NCBI GenBank assembly: GCA_933822405.4
Contig: CAKOGP040001668.1
Coordinates: forward strand, 186,001-250,000
Direction: 5' to 3'
Length of the DNA stretch: 64,000 bases
Source of the DNA: Cylindrotheca closterium
Taxonomy: Eukaryota; Bacillariophyta; Bacillariophyceae; Bacillariales; Bacillariaceae
Shown here piece by piece: positions 55,635-64,000 of the stretch. The number at the start of each line of letters is the position of its first letter. Position 1 is the stretch's first letter. The notes beneath the pieces are model-generated. The model did not search any database. It worked only from the letters and a program-made list of their open reading frames with translations, and was not told where the DNA came from. Both the position numbers and the translations under genes were made by a program.

Positions 55635-55944
55635 GGTGATTGTGACAATAACAATGTCATTAACTGGAGTAAACAAACTACAGTACGGCACAGTATTCTG
55701 TTTGCACCTGTTTGATTTTCGAAATTCGATCTGAAATCATCTGCAACGGTTCTTGCAATCGACCAAGTCGATTGATTCATTCGTTTCGAAACATGTAAGA
55801 TCAGCGAATCGAATGTGGGTTATTTCTATCACGCGACATCTGAAGCATCAACCTGGAACTGAATGCTCCATTCATTATTCAACACGTAAACTATTAACTC
55901 ACGACACCAAGCTTACAACAAGTTGACGAGTCAATCATACCAAA
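55635..55944. other. Divergent promoter region
   Basis: About 310 bp lie between the starts of the membrane protein (-) and the CWC24-like gene (+). I see no specific factor site or repeat. Confidence 0.4.
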
Positions 55945-56823
55945 ATGTTCCGAAAGCCAAAGAAGTCAAAGAAAACAAAGATTCGCAAACGCAGTTCATC
56001 CGAGGACGACAATAATGCAGGAGTGGAATCCAATCATGCGGCGTCTAATTCTGATGACGACGATAACGACAACGATCTTGGTGAAGTACGAAAGCAATCT
56101 GCATTCAAGGCTCGAAAGAAACTAAAAACAATTGGAAAAGCGAATGCAGGGGATGATAAGGGATCCGCATTGCACCAGTTCCAGCCATCCGCCAATCAAA
56201 TATCGCAGAAAGACTTGGTTACGTCCACAAGCCAACATCATCCTACAAAGACAAAAGTTTATGCGAATAAGTTATTGGCAGGCCCTATCCGAGCCGCTGC
56301 GAATATTAGGACGACATGCCGATTCGACTACCAGCCTGATATTTGCAAAGACTACAAGGATACTGGCTTTTGTGGTTTCGGTGATGGCTGCATCTATCTT
56401 CACGATAGGGGGGATCAGTTAAGTGGATGGCAACTAGATCAAAAGTGGGAAGAGGAACAAAAGAAAAAAAAGGATGCTCAGCAGAATCAAGTAGAGCAGT
56501 TTTTGAAGCAGAGCGAGGGTGGGGGAAAGCAACAAGACAGTCAAGAGACCCACGACGGGTTGCCTTTTGCATGCCATATCTGCCGGGATGCTTTTAAGAA
56601 TCCTGTCAGAACAAACTGTAACCACTTTTTCTGCGAGAAATGCATACTTGAACACATGAAGACAAACGGAACGATGTGTCCCATTTGTTCAAAGGATACA
56701 AATGGCGTGTATCATGAACCAACAAAACTATTGAGTAAGAAACGGCGACTTGTGGGACGAGCTGCATCCTGGAAGGAGTTTATGCTTAAATGTCAAGGTG
56801 AAGCGGAACCTGAGGACTCCTAA
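55945..56823 (+). CDS. CWC24: CWC24/RNF113-like splicing factor (CCCH + RING)
   Basis: A single exon encodes 292 residues. The N terminus is basic and Asp/Ser-rich. A CCCH zinc finger lies at about residues 130-155 (CKDYKDTGFCGFGDGCIYLH) and is preceded by TTCRFDYQPDI as in the family. A C3HC4 RING lies at about 208-250 (CHICRDAFKNPVRTNCNHFF, then CPICSKDT). This order and spacing is diagnostic for RNF113A/Cwc24, a spliceosome component that contacts the pre-mRNA near the 5' splice site during activation; the human protein also has E3 ligase activity. The length is close to the yeast and human proteins. Confidence 0.93.
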   Translation: MFRKPKKSKKTKIRKRSSSEDDNNAGVESNHAASNSDDDDNDNDLGEVRKQSAFKARKKLKTIGKANAGDDKGSALHQFQPSANQISQKDLVTSTSQHHPTKTKVYANKLLAGPIRAAANIRTTCRFDYQPDICKDYKDTGFCGFGDGCIYLHDRGDQLSGWQLDQKWEEEQKKKKDAQQNQVEQFLKQSEGGGKQQDSQETHDGLPFACHICRDAFKNPVRTNCNHFFCEKCILEHMKTNGTMCPICSKDTNGVYHEPTKLLSKKRRLVGRAASWKEFMLKCQGEAEPEDS

Positions 56824-57211
56824 CACCAACAAGTTCTTAAAACAGTTGGATGCTCGCCAAGTTGAATAGGCTTCAGTTCCCATTTTTACCCATTCTAATT
56901 ATGGTCGATCTACAACAGTACAGTAGTGGCTCAAGATCCTTCTCATTTGTAACCATTTTAATTATGGTCGATCAACTACAGTAGTAGTGGCCAAATATTC
57001 TTATCATCAGATAGTAGGTGACAGAGTTAAAATTATGCCAAACTATTAAAGGTATTATCGATGATCTACTAGTGTTACAAGATTCTCATCATCCGACTGA
57101 TGATAGAATAGTATCAATATCATCGTGACAGTACACCGGAATTATGTATAAACATAAGATGCAAGTGATAAAGTATGCCCTGTCACAAATACATGAACAG
57201 GAAAGCGACTT
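56824..57211. other. Convergent intergenic region with a short duplication
   Basis: Two near-copies of a roughly 60-bp segment lie at about 56884-56942 and 56950-57005; both contain TTCTAATTATGGTCGATC or TTTTAATTATGGTCGATC and ACAGTAGT. The rest is AT-rich 3' sequence of the CWC24 and HSF genes. Confidence 0.6.
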
Positions 57212-58804
57212 TTAACGCCACTGTTGCTGCTTGGCGTAATGGCCGTTACTCGACAAGCGTTGTTGCAAATGCGCAACTACGGAACTGGGCGCTGGTGCCG
57301 ACAATTCTGGCTGGATCAGGTTGGGCATGGGGACACGATTGGGGACACTGGCTGATCCAACAAAGGTACCGCTACCTTGTATCAAATCAAGATAGCTCTT
57401 GGGCAAACCTATGCTGGCAGCATTGCGAGTTTGCGACAGATTGGATTGGGATTGCCGGAGAGCATCAGGAATGGTGATTCTCTGCTGCGCTCCAGCTTGT
57501 TTGGAAGCACCCATTTGCCGAAGCGCTTGGAGTCTTGCACCAACGTCAAAGGACATGGATGGTTGCATGGGTGATTGAGCAGCCATCGAGGATTGGGACA
57601 TTGCCTTGAGGTAATTGACTTGGGCTTGAAGTTGAGTGTTATCGCTGAGGCCCAAGAACTTGTTTTGTACGGGTGGAGGCATGAGAGAGTGCGACTTGGC
57701 CTTTAGAATGGCATCAAATCCACTCGGAGTAGAGTTTTGTTGTCCAAGACCAGGGGTCTGGAAAGAAGTTCGTGGCATTGTATTGGCTTGCTTGGTAGCA
57801 GAAGTATTCGAGCCACCAAGCAGTCTTTCTAGATGAGCTTGTACAAGGCTTTGGGACTTTAGCTCCTCGCTTTTATTCGTCTCTCCTAGCAGAGCACCAA
57901 GAGCACTCTGAGTAGAGTTTTGTACCAGACTAGGAGTCTGGATAGGAGGACTTTGTGGCTTTGCAGTCGCTGGCTTGGCAGGATTGTAAGAGCCACCCAA
58001 CAACCGTTCTAGATGCACTTGTACGAGGTTCTGTGGCTTGAGCTCTTCGGTGGGACTGAACCTCTCCAGGTTTATTGTGTTCTCAACCTTTTGAGTTGGA
58101 GCCGCTGGGGCAGGAATAAAGACAGGTGATGGCTTTTGGGTTGCATCCTTGTCCTTGTTCTTCTTTGCCTTCTTCTTGCTAGTGAGAGCGGTGATAGCTC
58201 TTCTGGTTCCAGCGGCAGTGACACTTCTCATTTCAGTCATCAGAGACTTGTTATCCCGCTGAAAGTCTTCGTGTCCAAACATCAGGTCTCGGTCCTTCTT
58301 TGTGCCTCCTTTGGGGATGCATATCTGTCGAAAGCCCCAGCGATAGAGCTTGCGGGTGAAGGAAGAGAACTTTCCTTCTCTGAAGAAAAGAGGTAAAAGA
58401 CTGTCAACAAGCTCTTGTCTGTCCTTGATTACGAATGCATGGCCATCGCGGACCCACGAGATGCAGGTAATGTGATTTCCCCTGTCTCGTTCGTTATCAA
58501 CATACGACAATAGAAGCATAAGCTATAAGCGAGAGCATACAAAATGAGCTTATGACACGAAGTAGGCAATCAGCACTGTTTACAGTAATCCTCTTACCTT
58601 TTGTGGGAAATTCAATGTTGCGTTATTCTCTTTCACGAATGCAAGAAGGCTGGCACTGGATGCCATTTGGCTTGGCTGTAAGAATTGAAGCATATTGACC
58701 GGTGTATTCGAATCGATTGACGACATTTGAGGACGCATTGCTTCTCTTCTTTGTAGGGTATCAGAGTTGCTGTATGCAGCGTATTGGTTTGGAAAGAAAA
58801 CCAT
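57212..58804 (-). CDS. Heat-shock-factor-type transcription factor
   Basis: Two exons (58804-58598 and 58522-57212; 75-bp intron) give 505 residues. The intron interrupts the DNA-binding domain, which is complete after splicing: LNFPQKLMLLLSYVDNE, ITCISWVRDGHAFVIKDRQE, LPLFFREGKFSSFTRKLYRW and GFRQICIPKGGTKKDRD (about residues 45-150). KFSSFTRKLYRWGFRQ is the recognition helix of the diatom HSF group. It should bind DNA in the nucleus. A Lys-rich nuclear signal follows (SKKKAKKNKDKD). The C-terminal half is Gln/Ser/Pro-rich and contains a 60-residue segment twice (ELKPQNLVQVHLERLLGGS and ELKSQSLVQAHLERLLGGS), perhaps an activation region. A TGACGTCG element lies about 270 bp upstream. Confidence 0.93.
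57706..58065 (-). repeat. In-frame 180-bp tandem duplication inside the HSF gene
   Basis: AGCCACC followed by a TTCTAGATG core recurs 180 bp apart (57811 and 57991), as does GGAGTAGAGTTTTGT or TGAGTAGAGTTTTGT. The period is exactly 60 codons, so the duplication keeps the frame. Copies differ by many substitutions, so it is not recent. Confidence 0.85.
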
Positions 58805-59369
58805 CGTTTTCGTTTTATGTTTCAGGTGATTTTGGGTACCGATAATGCCTTCATGGGATTAGCATCAGCAGGTGCGGGAGAAGGCCGGAGAAAGATGTTA
58901 GAAGAAAGTACATCAGTATTCCTCCGTCCCGGTACTTGGGCTCTTCTTTGTTCTTCCTGTATGACCTGACACATTCAAGTAGGACCTGATTTTTCTCATT
59001 TAAGAGTTGTGGCACCCCTTTTACCCAACTTCGAAGGCGTTTGAATTAGCGGGCGCCCAGAGTGATATTGCTGACGTCGATCACTTCACAAACAAGACCA
59101 AACAGCGAAAACACCACTGAATTTTTCATCCCCTCCACATTTTAAAATCTGGAACATTTAGCCGTTTGATAAATCTGATTTACGAGCAGAAGCAAAGTTG
59201 GCGTTTCGCCTTGCACCTTCAATGATACGATAGCAGGCGAGGTCCTAAACTGACAGTTTTTCGCCACCAGCAGCATCAGTGACACATAACACGTACGAAC
59301 TACCGGTAATGTAGTCTTAATCAATTTTTAAAATTTCATTCTTCATCCTCAACAAGTATGGTACCGGTA
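58805..59369. other. Promoter side of the HSF gene
   Basis: No gene is seen; a frame at 58784-58969 has no domain. TGACGTCG at 59072-59079 is a bZIP-like core about 270 bp upstream of the HSF start codon. GGTACC/TACCGG palindromes lie at about 58930 and 59300-59370. Confidence 0.45.
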
Positions 59370-60800
59370 CCACCACCAGAAGTCCATCACAGTTTCTCAG
59401 GGCCACCGGTATTGAAAAGAGCGATCCAGCTCATTGCTTCTTATATATACTGGCTAGAACTAACACAAAGCACATCTGGGGTGGGTTGGTTCAATCTCAA
59501 TCCATGTCTATCTCTTACAGCAGCGGAGTTGTACCTGAATACACGAGCGTTTCAACTAACATGTCATCCTCCAGAGACACCACGATATTAGCTTCCTTCG
59601 CAAACAAGACCATTAGGGACAACAGAATTGGAAAAAGGCCGTGTCATCACGATCAGAAGCATAGCAATGATACACCACGCAATATCAGTGATACGTGACC
59701 TATACTTCTGAACGAACTACTGTAGTCCTAAAGTCAAAGGATGGTTTCTCAGCGCCTCTATTGAATAGAGAGTGATCTAACTTATTCTTTCTTAAAAACT
59801 AGTAGAGAGAGCAATGGCACTGAAAATCTGGGGTGGAGAGCTGGTTGGTTCGATCTCCTGTCGTTTGGTTTCATTTTGGATTCCACGAGAGTTTGAATTT
59901 CCGCGACAGCCAAAGACACAGTATCGCTTTTACTTCGCAAACAACAGTCAACGACGACAGCATTGAAAGCCCCGGTCGGCAGCTGTTTGATATAAATCTC
60001 ATTACGACCAGAAACATGCAGTAGCAATGATATCGCATACGATATGAGTGATACGTGACCCTTTTTATTTTTGAAAGAACTACAGTAGTCCTAAAATGAC
60101 TGTCTCAGAAAGTAACGTAGTCCACCATGGTCCAGTCTACCATGGGACCATGGTCTCTCAGTGCTTGTATTGAATAGATAGAAATCTAGATCATTCCTTC
60201 CTAAGATCATTGAAAATCTGGGTCGAGAGCTGGTCTCGGTTCGATCTATCTCCTGAAGTATAATGTAGTACTGTAGTACAAGAGTTTGAACTTCCGCGAC
60301 ATCGAAAGACACGCCGGTACCGGTACGAACTGCTTCGTTCGGAAACAAGACCTTAGCGACAACAGAATTGAAAACCGCGGTGTCATCACGACCAGAAGCA
60401 TGCAATGATATGCCGCATGCAATATCATTGAGGATACGTGACCCCTTTCATACTTCTGAACGAACTACTGTAGTCCTAAACTAATTGCTTCGTCATCAGT
60501 TGGTTGGATGCCACCTGAAAGCTGAAAGTATTGGTCCAACATGGTTTCTCGGAGTCTGAGCTGAATGGAGAATGATCTATCGGTAACTCATTCCTTCCCA
60601 GGATCCAGCCTAAACTTGCATTGAAATCTGGGGTCGAAAGCTAGGTACAGTAGTTGGTTCGATCTGTCTGATCACGGTCAGACTCTTCGTTTGGAGCATT
60701 TCTGGCAATGTCAGTGATACCGGTACGAAGTGGGGACTGGTAATGATACTCGATGTTTTTTATAATATCAGTGATTAAAAATAAAAGAACTTTCTAGTCC
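59370..60800 (-). repeat. Tandem array of broken copies of the RME-8 3' end
   Basis: Four diverged units follow one another, with the shared TTTCTC landmark at 59393, 59745, 60154 (as TCTCTC) and 60545; the intact gene has it at 60867. Each unit repeats segments of the last coding part of the adjacent gene. TGAATAGAGAGTGATCT in the unit at 59745 matches the coding sequence at about 60884-60900, and GATCATTGAAAATCTGGGTC corresponds to GATCATTTGAAAC...CTGGGTC. Read on the minus strand the copies give DHSLFNRGAEKP or DFYLFNTSTERP, against DHSLFITNTEKP in the gene. All units have stops or indels. They also share 3' flanking sequence (GTGATACGTGACC, ACTACTGTAGTCCTAAA). Confidence 0.8.
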
Positions 60801-63800
60801 TCAACTATCTTTCAAAAGCTTGGTTGGTCCATTGGAACCATCCGTCAAGAAGTAGTCCACCATTGGTTTCTCCGTGTTTGTTATGAATAGAGAGTGATCT
60901 TGCTTCTTGTATTTCTTCCATGCTGGGATTTCATCCAAGATCATTTGAAACTTCAAACCATACCCTGGGTCTTGCGTGAGAAGCTTCAATAGTTCCACTG
61001 TATGAACCTTACCAGCTGCCGGATCCTTAATGGAGGATAGTGCGGCATTCTCCAGCACTCCCTCTACTAGAAATCTTGGCAACTCGCAAGTCAAAGCCGA
61101 TTGTAGGAGAGGAAGACGCCCATCTGCTGCCCCAGGAGCGCCTGCTTCGGTCTGCGTCTTTTGTTCAGCAACTTCCTTCGGGTCCACTTCGGTTCGTGCG
61201 TCAATTCCAGCGCCTTCTGTTTGAGGTGGTTGCGGCATGGATCCTTGTGGTCCACCCTGAGTATCAGGACCATCGTGCTGGGGAACAACTTGCCCTCCCA
61301 TGTATCCTTGTTGGAAGTTGGTTGAATTGTCTTGCGGAGACATCGCCTGTGACATATTTTGAGGCGCACCATTCGTCATCGTTTGCGGTGGCTGTCCTTG
61401 ATTTTGGTTGGTAGCCATTTGTGGTGGTAACTGGGCAAAATTATTCAAATTCTGAGAGTGTGAAGCTGTAGCACTCATTTGTGACTGTGTACCGATATTT
61501 GGTTGGTTTTGTTGGTACGTCTGGGGACTATTCGTATTAGAGAAGCCATACGATGCATTGTAGCCTGAAATTGAAGAAGGCATCTGTGCTGGCACTGTGT
61601 TTGTACCGGAGGGTTGCTCATACACCGATTGGGACATTGACGAAGTCTGAGTGTTGCCGACTTGATGGTTATAGGAAGTTTGTCTCGAATTGTAGTCATT
61701 GGTCTGCACTTGCGTTTGGTGCGGCTGCGTCTGCGGTTTTGGTGCTTGCTGTTGTGAAGCCTGATGCGACCATTGCTGTTGAAAGTTTGATTGTCTAGAG
61801 TTGATATTCATGTTTTGTCCTTGGTTGAATTGACTTGAAGGAGCTGATTGCCTCATCGGAGTAGCAGGCTCGGGTGCCGCGTATTGCAAGTTTTGAAGTG
61901 GATTGACATAGGGTTGCTGAAACCTTGGCGTCGAGGAAGCTTGGGTTTGCTGGTAGCCATTTCCTCCCATGTAGGAACTCTGCTGATTATATGAATGTGA
62001 CATTGCGCTCGAAGAACTCGATAGAAACCCAGAATTAGAAGTGTGCGCTGGTGGTGCGGCTTGGTTTCCCATTGCATGTGGCGTTTGCTGGAAACGAGAT
62101 CCAGTTGTCATGTTTCCATGCACTCCCATTCCACCGGATGATGGATAAGAAAATTGGCTGCTCATGTTTTGCGTTTGGTATTGTCTTCCTTGAGTACCCA
62201 TCTGGTTACCCACTTGAAAGGATGATTGAGGCATGCTCATATTTGGTGGAGGCGGTGGTGGAGGCGCCGCTGGAGCCATTGCAAACGCAAGAGGATCATC
62301 CAAGGGATTCCCTGTGGTTACTCGGTTTCGTTGAACAGGACCCTCTCCGGGTGCTGGTGATGGTGCCATGTAAATTTGCGAAGCACCCATTGGCATATTG
62401 CCTGCACCCACCAATGCACTCGTCTGCAAGCCATTAGAGTTCTTTATGTCTCCCAGAGCATCAAGGAACAGCCTTTTCAGCATGTCGATCATGAAGGCGC
62501 TGTCTGGGTGGAGACGATTGCTACTGATGGCCAGCTTTGTGAATGCTACAATTCCATTCGTCGCATCGTTCTGGCCAGAAATAATCAGAGCTTCCACATT
62601 CTTGCGTCTGCTTACCGAAACGTGGAGAAGCCGCATCACACTGAGAAGAGGTGTTCCGTACAGTTCTTGCATCAGAACTTGATCCAGAAAACTCAAAGAG
62701 CGTCCCATGTAACCCCACTGAGAAAGCTTATCGCACAAGTTTACTCTCACTTTACAGAGGTAAACACTGGCATCTGTCACAGATTGCAAAGTACCGTTTC
62801 CGCCGACTGTCAGCACAGCCGTAGCAGCAGTCTCTGGACCTGCAGTATTATCGGTGACGAGGTTCAGCTCATGAGACCAGCGTTGGAGCAGCATCTCGAG
62901 GAATGCACTAGGATCGCGCACATTGTATGTTGGCTCCTTCAGGAAACGAGAAACATAAACCCCGCCAATGAAGAGTTCGCCATCAAGATTCTTGTATTTC
63001 ACAAGTATTTCAGGCCCCAGCGCGAATTGATCATCGCCGACACCACTAGCTTGTCGTTTGCTCAAGCATGGATCGAGCTGCTCTGCCAAAACTCGTCTTA
63101 ATTCTGTGCGCATCGATCCATCCCATATCAATTCCGGGGTATCACTTTCTCCATCAAACAAGTTCAGCATCGTATCAGGGCCCTCCTCCTTCAAGATAAC
63201 AACAAGTGTCAACGGTAGGAAACGTTGCAAAAGTGGCGCTATGTATTCACCCGTTAAGTTAGTGACGATAATAAGAAACAAATAGGTACTGTACATGGCT
63301 TACCTAGTTTCGGGCCTGTCGTCGGATCCCATAGAAGTCGCGACAGTGTTTTTGCACTGCCAGTACGAGCTGTCCATGCCTTGGTGAAACCACCATAGCC
63401 AACAAGAATTCCCAACAACTCTAGCCAGGCTGTGGACTCTACAACCTTAAATGCGACAGATGGCGAAGACGACAACGCCTCAAGCAGTGCCCATCCTCGC
63501 TGCTTGCGAAGCACGTCAATGTGCTCAGATGTATTCGCACCACCATTTTCGGTAGCATCGCTTCTCTCCAGTACCCACAATAGTCTCCAAAGCGCGCCTT
63601 GAGCTGCAATTGCATCCGCAAATTGCTGCTTGGGACTGAGTATTGACAAGATGTCACAGCCAGTTTCAAATACCTGAAAGGAGAAAGTAAGCGGTGTGAG
63701 ATTTGGAGAGAAAGTTCTACCTGTACGCATGTGAAGCCGACGTACCTCCGTGTCTTGGGGCAACTCCAATAAGGATAGCACAACAGACGCCAGGTTTGTA

Positions 63801-64000
63801 GTAGCATCACAAAGGACATCGTCAACTAGTCCGTCAACTCTCACTAGAATTCGAAGCGCTGCCACTGTCGCAACAAATCTTCGATCATATATTTGCACAA
63901 ACTCAAGCTTGGTATCATCCAATTCCGATTCATCCAAATCCGGATCGTCGTTCAGAATCTGCAATTTAACCCAACCTTCAGGAAACCGATCGCTTTCGTT
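60801..64000 (-). CDS. RME8: RME-8/DNAJC13-type endosomal protein, C-terminal part
   Basis: Three visible exons (64000-63746, 63673-63304, 63238-60801) give the last 1020 residues; the gene continues beyond the right edge. Introns are 72 and 65 bp; the 72-bp one has no stop in frame and would add 24 residues if retained. The armadillo-like region shows EQLDPCL, LFIGGVYVSRFLKEPTYNVR and WSHELNL. MLNLFDGESDTPELIWDG and the end GYGLKFQMILDEIPAWKKYK, then KQDHSLFI, match RME-8/DNAJC13 and plant GRV2. These proteins bind endosomes and recruit Hsc70 through a J domain (not in this window) to control clathrin and retromer traffic. A long Gln/Ser/Pro/Asn-rich insert (about 61200-62340) separates the two parts. 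Broken copies of its 3' end follow the gene. Confidence 0.85.

Noticed and set aside
1..64000. tRNA and rRNA genes
   Set aside because: Reading for the conserved T-loop pattern and rRNA cores in the gaps gave no candidate; a covariance-model search would be needed to exclude divergent ones.

Overview
This is nuclear DNA from a diatom, most likely a raphid pennate; I cannot name the species. The evidence is protein-coding genes with short GT-AG introns (65 to 120 bp in most cases), plastid-targeted proteins with a signal peptide followed by an ASAFAP-like site (nitrite reductase, the DUF2470 protein, the patatin) or a bipartite leader with a twin-arginine lumen signal (superoxide dismutase, the protein at 34851), diatom-type HSF proteins, a diatom-style GPP-x-GW motif protein, and intergenic DNA rich in TACCGGTA and GGTACC palindromes. 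Two runs of N are present (13467-13533 and 23935-24239). I saw no rRNA, tRNA, CRISPR array or bacterial operon structure.

Layout. 1-4.1 kb: the tail of an acidic protein, an unknown GPP-motif protein and the ribosome-biogenesis protein CMS1. 4.1-17.4 kb: one giant HECT ubiquitin ligase of the TOM1/UPL1/HUWE1 type (about 4348 aa). 17.8-28.1 kb: plastid ferredoxin-nitrite reductase, a DUF2780 protein, a probable thylakoid-lumen Mn superoxide dismutase, the SUMO E2 UBC9 (5' end lost in a gap), mitochondrial succinyl-CoA ligase alpha, and a mitochondrial protein holding only the first part of an acyl-CoA synthetase fold. 28.1-39.5 kb: an ankyrin-RING-MYND protein with a frameshift, a PAS hybrid histidine kinase, a plastid DUF2470/HugZ-like protein head-to-head with a lumen-targeted protein, and an iPLA2-like patatin phospholipase. 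39.5-44.8 kb: an ankyrin-UBA low-complexity protein and a PP2C. 44.8-48.5 kb: repeat-rich DNA with minisatellites and a decayed DDE-transposase-like reading frame. 48.5-58.8 kb: a protein with two HSF-type domains, an unknown protein, two more PP2C proteins tail-to-tail, a divergent multi-span membrane protein, the splicing factor CWC24/RNF113, and a classical diatom HSF. 59.4-64 kb: a tandem array of broken copies of the 3' end of the next gene, then the C-terminal 1020 residues of an RME-8/DNAJC13-type endosomal protein.

Themes. Ubiquitin and SUMO functions recur (HECT ligase, UBC9, two RING proteins, UBA protein), as do phosphatase and kinase signalling (three PP2C, one hybrid kinase) and plastid functions (nitrite reduction, superoxide removal, tetrapyrrole regulation, a lumen protein). 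The genes are ordinary single eukaryotic transcription units, so I do not claim that they form one pathway. The strongest unusual signals are the decayed tandem copies of the RME-8 3' end, the candidate relic DNA transposon flanked by an inverted 34-bp pair, the double-HSF protein, the PP2C trio of which two share a CPSYGC signature, and the truncated synthetase-like protein.
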